A stretch of DNA of 64,000 bases. It comes from CAZRXG01 sp964603985. GTDB taxonomy: Bacteria; Chloroflexota; Anaerolineae; Aggregatilineales; UBA3940. A model generated the notes under the pieces. It was not told where the DNA came from and made no database searches. It saw only the letters and a list, made by a program, of their open reading frames with translations. Shown in pieces: positions 8,901-17,197 of this stretch. The stretch is from the NCBI GenBank assembly GCA_964603985.1, contig CAZRXG010000007.1, positions 62,001 through 126,000 of the forward strand, written 5' to 3'. Each line of letters begins with the position of its first letter. The first letter of the stretch is position 1. The translations under genes were made by a program, and so were the position numbers.

Positions 8901-11312
8901 ATGAGGGGATACCGGAGCCTGACCGAGTGGCTGGAGACGGTTCGGCCCAGGCTCGCAGAACGGGACTTGAAGCAGGTGCAGTCGCTGGCCGGGCTGGCAG
9001 ACGACCACCGCGACCACAAGCGGTGGTCGGAGGCGGCGGAAGCCATCACGCGGCTGCTTGAGCACCTGCCCGACGAACCGGTTCTGTACGCCAATCGTGG
9101 CTTTTTGCGCGTCGAAGCAGGTGATCTGGACGCAGCCATCGCTGACTGCGACCGGGCCATTGAGCTTGACCCGCAGGACGCTGAGGCTTTCTATTATCGC
9201 GGTGTCGCCCACGACATCAGCGAAGACTACGAGCGGGCGATGGCCGACTTGAACCGGGCCATCGAACTCAACCCGGAGGGTGCCGGGGCCTTCAACAGCC
9301 GCGGCGTCACCTATGCCCACAAGGACGAGTACGAGCGGGCGATGGCCGACTTCAACCGCGCTATCGAACTCGACCCGGAGTACGCCAGGGCTTTCAACAA
9401 CCGCGGTCATTGCTACTCCCTGAGGAGAGAGCACGAGCAGGCGATGGCCGACTTCAACCGGGCCATTGAACTTGACCCGGAGGACACCCTGGCCCTCGTC
9501 AACCGCGGCCTTGCCCACTTCCTGAGGGGCGAGCACGCGCGGGCGATTGCTGACTTCAAACGGGTGATTGATCTCAACCCGGAAGACTTCAAGGCTTTCT
9601 ACTACCGTGGCGCCGCCTACGCCGAAAAGGGTGAGTACGAGCAGGCAATCGCCGATTACGACCGGGCGATCGAACTCGACCCGCAGGACGCCTCAACTTT
9701 CCTCGAACGCGGCGTCGCCTACGGCCACAAGGGCGAGTACGAGCGGGCGATTGACGACTTCAACCGGGCCATCGAACTCGATCCCCAGGAAGCCGACGCT
9801 TTCGTCAGTCGCGGCATTGCCTACTCCCTGAGGGACGAGCACGAGCGGGGAATGGCCGATTTCGACCGGGCGATCGAACTCGACCCGGAGTATGCCGAGG
9901 CCTTCTACAACCGCGGCATCGCCCATGGCTACAAAGGCGATCACGAGCGGGAAATTGCCGACTACGACCGAGCGATCGAACTCGACCCGGAGAACCCCGG
10001 GGCCTTCCACAACCGTGGCAACGCCTACTTCGAGAGGTGCGAGTACGAGCGGGCGATTGCGGACTATGACCGGGCGCTCGAACTCGACCCGGAAGCCGTC
10101 AAGACCTACCTCAACCGCGGCTTTGCCTATGGCCACAAAGGGGATCACGACCGGGCGATCGGCGACTTCAACCGGGCGATCGAACTCGACCCGGATGCCG
10201 TCAAGGCCTATCTCAAGCGCGGCGTCGCTTATGGCCTCAAAGGGGATCACGACCGGGCAATCGGCGACTTCAACCGGGCGATCGAACTCGACCCGGAGTA
10301 TGCCGAGGCCTTCTACAACCGCGGCATCGCCCATGGCTACAAAGGCGATCACGAGCGGGCGATTGCCGACTACGACCGGGCGATCGAACTCGACCCGGAG
10401 CGCGCCATAACCTTCTTCAACCGCGGCAATGCCTATTTTGATATGGGCGAGTACGAGCGGGCGATTGCGGACTACAACCGGGCGATCGAACTCGACCCGG
10501 AGTATGTTGCGGCCTTCTACAACCGTGGCAATGCCTATTCTGATATGGGCGAGTACGAGCGGGCGATTGCCGACTTCGACCGGGCGATCGAACTCGACCC
10601 GGAGTACGCCGTAGCCTTCTACAACCGCGGCATCGCCTACAAGGAAAAGGGCGAGTATGTTCAGGCGATTGAAGACTACGACCGGGCGATTGAACTCGAC
10701 CCGGAGGATGCCGAAGCCTTCTACAACCGTGGCATCGCCCATGGCTACAAAGGCGATCACGAGCGGGCGATTGCGGACTACAATCGGGCGGTCGAACTCG
10801 ATCCGCAGAAAGTCGCCGCCTACGGCAACCGCGGCATTGCCTACGCCGACAAGGGCGAATACGAGCGGGCGATTGCCGACTACAACCGGGTCATTGAACT
10901 CGACCCGGAAGACGTCAAGGCCTTCTACCACCGCGGCCTCGCCTACTGCAAGAAGGGTGATTACGAGCGGGCACTGGCGGACTTCGAGCGCTGCTGCGAG
11001 CTTGACCCCGATAACCCAATAAGACATTACAACAGGGGCCATGCGCTGTTCCGACTGGGGCGGACTGGCCAGGCTGCCGACGCGCTGGCCTCAGCCACGA
11101 GCCTGCCCAACGCCCCACATATTGCCTTTGTTGATCACGCCATCATGCTGTGGACGCTGGGCCAGCGCAAAGAAGCCATATCGCAGTACGGGAAAGCCAT
11201 CGGCATGGATGCTCGCTGGCGGGATGACCTGGAGGCGGTTGCGGCGGAGTGCGGACGCACCGAGGGGGCACTCGCGCTGGCGCGGGAGATCCTCGCGGCG
11301 GGCAGGTGGTAA
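8901..11312 (+). CDS. Giant TPR-repeat protein (about 20 near-identical repeats)
   Basis: The 803-residue protein has an N-terminal region (1-78) with one or two degenerate TPRs and then about twenty strict 34-residue TPR units (about 79-755), each close to RAIADYNRAIELDPEYAEAF plus YNRGIAYxxKGEYE. The regular Gly/Ala/Pro positions fit a right-handed superhelix that would bind peptides or large partners. There is no signal peptide, membrane segment or enzymatic domain. ATG 8901 has GGAGAGA upstream. The repeats are similar in DNA as well as protein, showing recent internal expansion. Co-location with phosphatase and HEAT genes suggests a scaffold, but this is inference. Confidence 0.93.
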   Translation: MRGYRSLTEWLETVRPRLAERDLKQVQSLAGLADDHRDHKRWSEAAEAITRLLEHLPDEPVLYANRGFLRVEAGDLDAAIADCDRAIELDPQDAEAFYYRGVAHDISEDYERAMADLNRAIELNPEGAGAFNSRGVTYAHKDEYERAMADFNRAIELDPEYARAFNNRGHCYSLRREHEQAMADFNRAIELDPEDTLALVNRGLAHFLRGEHARAIADFKRVIDLNPEDFKAFYYRGAAYAEKGEYEQAIADYDRAIELDPQDASTFLERGVAYGHKGEYERAIDDFNRAIELDPQEADAFVSRGIAYSLRDEHERGMADFDRAIELDPEYAEAFYNRGIAHGYKGDHEREIADYDRAIELDPENPGAFHNRGNAYFERCEYERAIADYDRALELDPEAVKTYLNRGFAYGHKGDHDRAIGDFNRAIELDPDAVKAYLKRGVAYGLKGDHDRAIGDFNRAIELDPEYAEAFYNRGIAHGYKGDHERAIADYDRAIELDPERAITFFNRGNAYFDMGEYERAIADYNRAIELDPEYVAAFYNRGNAYSDMGEYERAIADFDRAIELDPEYAVAFYNRGIAYKEKGEYVQAIEDYDRAIELDPEDAEAFYNRGIAHGYKGDHERAIADYNRAVELDPQKVAAYGNRGIAYADKGEYERAIADYNRVIELDPEDVKAFYHRGLAYCKKGDYERALADFERCCELDPDNPIRHYNRGHALFRLGRTGQAADALASATSLPNAPHIAFVDHAIMLWTLGQRKEAISQYGKAIGMDARWRDDLEAVAAECGRTEGALALAREILAAGRW
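9135..11100 (+). repeat. 102-bp tandem repeat array inside the TPR gene
   Basis: About twenty tandem 102-base units encode the TPRs. Units four repeats apart (from 9884 and from 10292, an offset of 408 bases) are almost identical over about 105 bases. This points to recent unequal crossing-over or slippage. Assembly collapse or expansion here is a real risk. Confidence 0.85.
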
Positions 11313-11344
11313 CATGCGGGCAAGTAGTAACATGCAAGCAAGTG
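11309..11344 (+). repeat. Two tandem 18-bp direct repeats
   Basis: Two 18-base copies (GTAACATGCGGGCAAGTA and GTAACATGCAAGCAAGTG) abut each other, starting in the TPR stop codon and ending directly at the palindrome upstream of the oxidase operon. Confidence 0.75.
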
Positions 11345-11358
11345 GTGACGTTCGTCAC
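11345..11358. promoter_or_regulatory. CRP/FNR-type operator candidate upstream of the oxidase operon
   Basis: The sequence GTGA-CGTTCG-TCAC has exact half-sites and the six-base spacing used by the CRP/FNR family. It lies 111 bases before the oxidase start, with a weak -10-like TAGGAT at 11387-11392. Control of a terminal oxidase by an oxygen- or redox-sensing member of this family is plausible, but no such regulator is in the window. Confidence 0.5.
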
Positions 11359-11468
11359 TACACAGATGGCACATGGCATGCCAAACTAGGATAGGCTAAG
11401 GACACAGACATTCCCCCGGACTAATCAATCCTCGCAACCGGGGATAAGGCAGTAAAAGGAGGCGGCGT

Positions 11469-12854
11469 ATGCATTACCCCTGGTGGTACGTGCCACTGAT
11501 CACGGCCCCGATGCTGATCGCGGCGGTGGCAGTGGTGCACGTGTACGTATCGATGTACGCGGTGGGCGGCGGGTTGTTCCTGGCAGTCGAGACGACGCAC
11601 GCGCACCGGACGGGCAATCGTACCTACCTGGCCTACCTGAAAAGCCACGCCTGGTTTTTCATCCTGCTGACGGTGGTATTCGGGGCGATCACGGGCGTGG
11701 GGATCTGGTGGACGATTGGGCTGGCGTCGCCGCTGGCGACGGAGACGCTGATCCACACGTTCGTGTTCGGGTGGGCGATGGAGTACGTGTTCTTCGTGCT
11801 GGAGATCGCGTCGGCGTTCATCTTCTACTACTACTGGGATAAGCTTCCGACCAGGACACACATCATCATCGGGTGGATCTACGGCATCTCGGCGTGGATA
11901 AGCCTGGTGCTGATCACCGGCATCACGGCCTTCATGCTGAATCCGGGCAACTGGGTGCACAACCAGTCGTTCTGGGCGGGGTTCTTCAACCCGCAGTTCT
12001 GGCCGCAGACGATTACACGGACGGGCGGGGCGCTGCTGCTGGCGTCGCTGTACGTGTACCTGCACGCGGCGTTCAGCAGCCACGAACGCGACTCGGAGCT
12101 GATCAGGATGATCAGCCACCGTTCGACGCGGCCTGGGCTGCTGGGAGCGGGGCTGGTGACGGTGGGCGCGATCTGGTGGTACATCGCGCTGCCGGAGTCG
12201 GCCAGGGCGGCGCTGGCGGCAGCGGCGCTGCTGAACATCATGCTGCTGATCGTCTTCAGCGTGACGATTGTGGTGTTCGCGATGCTGTACCTGGGGCCGT
12301 ACCGCAACCCGGGCTGGATCACGCCGGGGTTCGCGCTGCTGCTGTTCAGCTTCGGGCTGGTCGCCATCGGCGCGGGGGAGTTCCTGCGCGAGGCGGTGCG
12401 CAAGCCGTTCATCGTGTATGAGGTGGTGTACAGCAACCAGATCCGGCCTGAGGATCTGGCCGAGATGCGCGAGAACGGCTACCTGGAGAGCGGGGTGTGG
12501 ACGCGGTCGTACATCGCGGAGGAGTATCCGCAGGTGGTGGACGAGGCGGGGCACATCGACGAGGCGGCGCTGCTGGATCTGCCGCAGGCGGATCGCATCG
12601 CGGTGGGCGAGGTGCTGTTCCAGTATCACTGCAACGACTGCCACGCGAGGTACGAAGGGCTTTCGGCGCTGAGCCACCTGACGCGCGGGTGGACGCCGGA
12701 GATGATCCACACGGTGGTAGAGAACCCGGACAAGATGCACTTCTTCATGCCGCCTTTTGCCGGGACGGCGGAGGAAGCCGACCTGCTGACCGAGTACCTG
12801 ACCTCAATCGCGAAGCCCTTCCCGGCGGGGATGGGACCGGGAAGTGGAGAATAG
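11469..12854 (+). CDS. bd-type oxidase subunit I-like protein with C-terminal cytochrome c domain
   Basis: The 461-residue protein has about nine membrane helices that follow the CydA pattern: an early helix with His24 (VVHVYVSMYAVGGG), a loop ITGVGIWWTIGLASPLATET, and LEIASAFIFYYYWDKL. The quinol-binding Q-loop region of classical CydA is not recognisable. After the last helix comes a c-type cytochrome domain with a CNDCH heme site (Cys388, Cys391, His392) and an MPPF methionine ligand (Met427). This suggests an electron entry route other than direct quinol oxidation, as reported for c-heme branches of the bd superfamily. AAGGAGG precedes the ATG. The next gene is 9 bases downstream and forms the operon partner. 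Confidence 0.85.
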   Translation: MHYPWWYVPLITAPMLIAAVAVVHVYVSMYAVGGGLFLAVETTHAHRTGNRTYLAYLKSHAWFFILLTVVFGAITGVGIWWTIGLASPLATETLIHTFVFGWAMEYVFFVLEIASAFIFYYYWDKLPTRTHIIIGWIYGISAWISLVLITGITAFMLNPGNWVHNQSFWAGFFNPQFWPQTITRTGGALLLASLYVYLHAAFSSHERDSELIRMISHRSTRPGLLGAGLVTVGAIWWYIALPESARAALAAAALLNIMLLIVFSVTIVVFAMLYLGPYRNPGWITPGFALLLFSFGLVAIGAGEFLREAVRKPFIVYEVVYSNQIRPEDLAEMRENGYLESGVWTRSYIAEEYPQVVDEAGHIDEAALLDLPQADRIAVGEVLFQYHCNDCHARYEGLSALSHLTRGWTPEMIHTVVENPDKMHFFMPPFAGTAEEADLLTEYLTSIAKPFPAGMGPGSGE

Positions 12855-12863
12855 GAGGCGGCG

Positions 12864-13988
12864 ATGGATACGTTTATCGGACCGGACAACCCGTTGGGCT
12901 ACCCTGCCCCGTACTGGTTCCTGTTGCTTTTCAAGGTGCTGGGCTTCAGCCTGCACGTGGTTCCGATGAGCCTGTGGTATGCCGGGCTGATCACGATGCT
13001 GGTCATACGGCAGGTGGGCGGCGAGCACGCCCGGCGGCTGAGCGGGCGGGTGATCAACGCGATGCCGGTGGTGGTGGCCTACGGGATCAACCTGGGCATC
13101 ATCCCACTGTTGTTCATCCAGGTGGCGTACTACAAGGTTTTCTACCCGGCCACGATCCTGATGGCGTGGTTCTGGTTCGGCGTGATCGGGCTGCTGCTGG
13201 TGGCGTACTATGGCGTGTACATCTACGTGACCGGGCTGCGGCATGACAGGCTGCCGCCGGTGCGTCAGGCAGCGGGCTGGGTCGCGTCGCTGCTGTTCGT
13301 GGTGCTGGGCTTCATCTTCGCCAACGGGCTGAGCCTGATGGTTAACATCGGGGCATGGGGCGACCTGTGGGCGGCGACGAACATCGCGGGCGCGCCGCTG
13401 GGGCTTGCACTGAACGTGGGCGACGCGTCGCTGTGGCCGCGCTGGCTGATGATGTTCGGGCTGGCGCTGACGACGACAGCGGCCTACGTGGTGGTGGACG
13501 CGGGGTTCTTCGCCGGGCAGGAGAGCGACGAGTACAGGCGGTGGGCGATGCGCTTCGCGCTGGCGCTGTACACGCTGGGCATGGTCTGGTACGCGGCCAC
13601 CGGGACGTGGTACATCTTCGGGTCGCTGCCGACGGAGGCGCGGGCGGCCATGCTGCGGGGGCCGGTGATCGTCCTGACGCTGCTGACGGGGGCCAGCGTG
13701 GGGCTGCCGTGGCTGCTGATCCTGATCGGGCGGCGGGGCGTCACCAGGACGCTGGCGCTGCTGGTCGGGCTGGCGCAGTTCGGCGTGATCGCGCTGAACG
13801 CGGTCAGCAGGCAGATCTTGCAAAACGCGGAGCTTGCGCCGTACCTGGACGTGACGGCGGAGCAGGTCAACATGCAGTGGAGTCCGATGATCCTGTTCCT
13901 GGTGCTGTTCGTCGCCGGGCTGGGCGTGACGTGGTGGATGATCGCGCAGGTGGTCAAGGCGAACCGGGCGAGCGCGGCGGCGGGGTGA
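12864..13988 (+). CDS. Membrane subunit partner of the bd-like oxidase
   Basis: The 374-residue protein has about nine hydrophobic helices. Recognisable stretches include YGINLGIIPLLFIQVAYYKV near residue 75, with a tyrosine-rich helix after it and WPRWLMMFGLALTTTAAYVV near 190. These occur in second subunits found next to c-heme bd-like proteins; similarity to classical CydB is weak. It starts 9 bases after the first subunit with AGGAGG directly between, so the pair is surely co-transcribed. No CydX-like small subunit or cydCD transporter genes are present. Function as the heterodimer partner is inferred from operon and topology. Confidence 0.78.
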   Translation: MDTFIGPDNPLGYPAPYWFLLLFKVLGFSLHVVPMSLWYAGLITMLVIRQVGGEHARRLSGRVINAMPVVVAYGINLGIIPLLFIQVAYYKVFYPATILMAWFWFGVIGLLLVAYYGVYIYVTGLRHDRLPPVRQAAGWVASLLFVVLGFIFANGLSLMVNIGAWGDLWAATNIAGAPLGLALNVGDASLWPRWLMMFGLALTTTAAYVVVDAGFFAGQESDEYRRWAMRFALALYTLGMVWYAATGTWYIFGSLPTEARAAMLRGPVIVLTLLTGASVGLPWLLILIGRRGVTRTLALLVGLAQFGVIALNAVSRQILQNAELAPYLDVTAEQVNMQWSPMILFLVLFVAGLGVTWWMIAQVVKANRASAAAG

Positions 13989-14061
13989 GTGTTCAACTCT
14001 ACTTTCCCTTACCCAGACACAATATTCTTTCTCACTACCACTGAAACAAAGAGGATACTCC

Positions 14062-14466
14062 ATGGCCAGCTTGATCAGCATTTTTCTCGCATTGCATGGT
14101 CTGGTTCACTTGCTGTACCTCGGACAGAGTCACAGGCTCTTTGAGCTTCAAGACGGTATGGTCTGGCCCGACGGCTCGTGGGCATTCTCAAGGCTTCTTG
14201 GAGATGGCGCGACAAGATGGCTGGCGACCATTGCATGCGGGCTGGCGGCTGTCGGCTTCGTGGCGGGCGGCATAGGAATACTTGCGAGGCAGCCCTGGTG
14301 GCGTCCGGTGGTCGTGGGGGCGGCAGCCTTTTCTTCCGCCGCCTTCATCCTTTTCTGGAATGGAAAAATGCAGAGGCTGGATAATCAGGGGGGGATTGGT
14401 ATTCTGATCAACGTAGCGATTCTGGTTGCAGTGCTCATACTGCGGTGGCCCAACTTCGGGTTCTAG
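14062..14466 (+). CDS. Small four-helix membrane protein, unknown function
   Basis: The 134-residue protein has four hydrophobic segments (about 3-20, 55-75, 80-98, 112-130) and short charged loops. AAAGAGGA precedes the ATG. It follows the oxidase pair by 73 bases and may be read through from it. I recognise no family; the layout is like DoxX-type or other small membrane proteins, but key residues are lacking. Confidence 0.7.
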   Translation: MASLISIFLALHGLVHLLYLGQSHRLFELQDGMVWPDGSWAFSRLLGDGATRWLATIACGLAAVGFVAGGIGILARQPWWRPVVVGAAAFSSAAFILFWNGKMQRLDNQGGIGILINVAILVAVLILRWPNFGF

Positions 14467-14583
14467 GCCGGGTCTATGCCGACGAATCGTCGACCGGCAC
14501 GATGTTAGTGATTTCCTCCCCGGCGCTGATGCAAAGGGGATAACGCCAACAGGAATACGTTCTAAATTCGAGGAGGAAGAGCC

Positions 14584-15551
14584 ATGCCAGACAAAAATCG
14601 CAGCCGGATTCTCGTAGTCGGGATCGCAACGGTGGCGCTGGTGCTGAGCGCCTGCTTCATGCTGCCCACAGCCACCGAGGAACAACCAANNNNNNNNNNA
14701 CTAGCCAGCCGACCGCCGAACCCACCCCCGCGCCCACGCCCACGCCCGATGAAGGCCAGGCCGAGGAGCAGGTCACGCCGGACGACAGCGCCCAGCCCGC
14801 CGGGCCGACCCGCATCGAGTTTGAGCCCGGCGCTGTGTCGGCAACCGTCCAGGGCAACCTGGCCGCCAACGGCATCGACGAGTACGTCCTCTACGCGCTG
14901 GAAGGCCAGACCATGAGCGTCACCATCACCTCCCCCGGCAATGACGTATACCTGTCCATTACGGGGCTGACAGATGGCATCCCTCTGGTGCGGGCAGCCT
15001 CCGACGCCACCGGCTGGAAGGGCGAACTGCCCGCCACACAGGACTATTCCATCAAGGCCGTCTCCGGCGGCCCGGCGGACAGCTACACGCTGGAGATCAC
15101 CATTCCGCCGCTTGCCCCGGTCGCAGACTGGCAGCCGGTGCCCATCGAGATATGCCAGGACTTCCAGGTTTCCGTGGCCGGGACTCTGGGCGTGACCGAC
15201 GTAACGCTGGACGAGGACGCGCCCTTTGAAGATCCCGTCACCGGCACGACGGGGACGGGCTGCCTGATCACGGCGTACGGCACGGGGGCCGACTTCGCGG
15301 ATCTCGACGTGTACGGCACCCTGAAGGAGATGCTGGTAACCTACGGCTGGACACCCGACATCCAGTACGATGCCGATGGCCCAACCGGCTCGATGGGTGG
15401 TTTCCGCCGGGACTACGCTCTGCTGCTCCTGTCCGCCACCTGGGAACCTTCTGAGGATGCCAACTGCCCCACCGACCAACCGATCTCGGCCTGCGAGCTG
15501 ACGCCTGAGCAGCAGATCTGGACGATCACGCTGTCCATTGCGATGCAGTGA
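14584..15551 (+). CDS. Lipoprotein with Pro/Thr linker and PPC-like domain, broken by an assembly gap
   Basis: The N-terminus (MPDKNRSRILVVGIATVALV) ends in the lipobox LSAC, so the protein should be lipid-anchored. A low-complexity Thr/Pro/Glu linker (PTAEPTPAPTPTP) follows. The mature part starts near 14838 (ATVQGNLAANGIDEYVLYAL) and has the beta-sandwich pattern of pre-peptidase C-terminal domains, continuing to SIAMQ and the stop at 15551. The reading frame on the two sides of the N-run differs by two bases, because ten Ns stand for an unknown length. I therefore treat it as one gene. The linker repeats are the likely reason for the gap. A role as surface lipoprotein is inferred. Confidence 0.75.
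14690..14699. other. Assembly gap (10 Ns)
   Basis: Ten Ns fall within the Pro/Thr-rich coding linker of the lipoprotein gene. The true number of missing bases is unknown. Confidence 0.98.
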
Positions 15552-15622
15552 TGGGGAGGTGAACGAACCCGGATAGTGAGCCTGTGGGGGCACAGCCATC
15601 CACAGAGAGGGGGGAAAAGCAT

Positions 15623-16351
15623 ATGGACGCTTCGACACAGAAGACGGCCAGGGCGTGCAGCAACGTGTTCGGATTTATCCTGTCGCTCTTCTTCAGCGCG
15701 GCGCTTGTGGCCGCGGGGCTGGCAATGATCTACCTGTTGACGCCGAGGACCGTCGCCGACGTGCAGACGATAGAGCAGGCATACGTCACGGATGGGGCGG
15801 CTTACGAGGCGCTGGCTCCCGGCCAGGACGTGGTCGTGACCGGGACGCCGGAGGGCAACGCGACGGTCGGGCCTGACAACACGGTGGCGTACTTCGTGGA
15901 CCGGCTGGAGGCCAGCCGCAGGGGCGACGACACCGACTGGATCTGGGTACGGGAGGCGGAGGAGATTCCACCGATCACGATGCGCGTTGGGTGGGGGACG
16001 GTGACGCTGGTCAGCATGGCCGAAGGGTACGCACGGGTGGGGGGTGACCTGTACGAGACCGTCGAGCAGGGGGGCGGCTCGCGGCGCTTCACATACGTTT
16101 ACAAAGGCCAGAGTCTGAGGGAGGGGGCCAGACGCACGACCGGTCTGCGGAACGGCGACCTGGTCACGGTGGTGGGCAAGAAAACGGCGACAGGCGAGAT
16201 CGAGGGGCGGTGGTACTTCGGCGGCGACCAGACGGCGCTGCACAAGTCGGCTGCGAAGAGCGCCCTGATCGTGCGCATCATCGGGCACGTGCTGGTGATC
16301 ATCGGGGCGAGCATGGGGGTGTGGACGCTTATCGGGCTGTTCAGGCGGTAG
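15623..16351 (+). CDS. Two-helix membrane protein with large extracytoplasmic loop, unknown
   Basis: The protein has 242 residues from ATG 15623, which follows a GGGGGGA ribosome site; an earlier start at 15584 is less likely. One helix is near the N-terminus (about 14-40) and another at the C-terminus (about 215-240). The loop between them is about 170 residues and rich in beta-strand pattern (GQDVVVTGTPEGNATVGPDN, GDLVTVVGKKTATGEIEG). This topology resembles GIDE-type membrane proteins, but I cannot confirm the family. It stands alone, convergent with the acetyltransferase. Confidence 0.7.
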   Translation: MDASTQKTARACSNVFGFILSLFFSAALVAAGLAMIYLLTPRTVADVQTIEQAYVTDGAAYEALAPGQDVVVTGTPEGNATVGPDNTVAYFVDRLEASRRGDDTDWIWVREAEEIPPITMRVGWGTVTLVSMAEGYARVGGDLYETVEQGGGSRRFTYVYKGQSLREGARRTTGLRNGDLVTVVGKKTATGEIEGRWYFGGDQTALHKSAAKSALIVRIIGHVLVIIGASMGVWTLIGLFRR

Positions 16352-16385
16352 CCCTGACAGTTGTTCGTGTGCCCAACAGAAACCA

Positions 16386-16408
16386 CAGGGGCGGCTGCCC
16401 TGCCCCTG
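16386..16408. terminator. Hairpin between convergent genes
   Basis: CAGGGGC/GCCCCTG forms a perfect 7-bp stem with a 9-base loop between two convergent genes. No T-run follows, so it is a weak terminator candidate. Confidence 0.35.
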
Positions 16409-16436
16409 CGGTCATCCTGCACGAGATACCCGGCTC

Positions 16437-17015
16437 TCAGTTCCCGCCGCGCCCCTCCCACTCGCGGCGCAGCAGGCCGTAAAGAAGCATATCGTAGCGC
16501 CGCCCATCGCGGTGAACGAACTCGCGGAAGGCGCCCTCGCGCCGGAAGCCGAGCTTCTCGTACAGCGCGATGGCCCGCTCGTTGTACTCGAACACGGTAA
16601 GCTGTACGCGGTACAGGTTCAACTCATGGAAGGCGAAGTCGAGGGCCAGACGCAGCGCCTCGTAGCCGTAGCCCCGCCCCCAGTTGCCCGGCTCGCCGAT
16701 GCCGATGCCCAGCCAGCCGGTCTGGTGCGCCCACAGGATGCCGTCCATCTCGATATAGCCGAGCAGATCGTCGCCGTCGAGAGGACGGATGGCGAACAGG
16801 TAGCCATTGCCCGCCTTGCGCTGCTCCTCCAGCCACTTCTCAAGCTCCGCTGCCGAGCGGGGGGTGGCCGGTTCGGCGTCGAAAAGCCGCCCGAAAGCGG
16901 TGTCCTCGTACCAGCGGGCGATGGCCGGGAGGTCGTCCTTTGTCAGCGCGGTGAGGCGGACTTTATCGCCGCGCAGCAGGTTGGAAGAGGTCAGTGACTC
17001 CGGTGTCTCACTCAT
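16437..17015 (-). CDS. GNAT family N-acetyltransferase (RimJ/RimL type)
   Basis: The 192-residue enzyme matches ribosomal-protein-type GNATs: an N-terminal RGDKVRLTALTKDDLPAIAR segment, then EPGNWGRGYGYEALRLALDF with the acetyl-CoA pyrophosphate loop (W/GRGYG), LYRVQLTVFEYNERAIALYE and KLGFRREGAFREFV. It should transfer acetyl from acetyl-CoA to an amine, such as a protein N-terminus or small molecule. ATG 17015 has AGGAGA upstream. Its first 40 codons occur twice more in the next 2.1 kb (18238-18369 and 18995-19138), each time cut off. This is the only copy with a full body. Confidence 0.92.
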   Translation of the reverse strand: MSETPESLTSSNLLRGDKVRLTALTKDDLPAIARWYEDTAFGRLFDAEPATPRSAAELEKWLEEQRKAGNGYLFAIRPLDGDDLLGYIEMDGILWAHQTGWLGIGIGEPGNWGRGYGYEALRLALDFAFHELNLYRVQLTVFEYNERAIALYEKLGFRREGAFREFVHRDGRRYDMLLYGLLRREWEGRGGN

Positions 17016-17197
17016 CTTGATCGGTCTCCTGTGGGTGCTAAAGGCGATATGGGTCTTCCCCGTCAAGCCGGTCGCGGCGAGTTCGACTGGCCGATTCGAC
17101 AGCCTGAAGGTATCGCGAATGTCTCACATCTCAGGATGGGCGCTGCTTCGCTCGCGCCTGTGCTTCAGCATGTAAAACGGCTGCCACATGGTATGCT

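Noticed and set aside
8760..9536. Upstream extension of the DSP phosphatase frame
   Set aside because: It overlaps the TPR gene antisense; homology begins at ATG 8759.
9693..11042. 449-codon open frame antisense to the TPR gene
   Set aside because: It mirrors the 102-bp repeats as another periodic peptide and has no homology or ribosome site; the sense TPR frame explains the sequence.
14584..15551. Frameshift in the lipoprotein gene
   Set aside because: The frame change coincides with the N-run of arbitrary length, so it is an assembly artefact, not a mutation.
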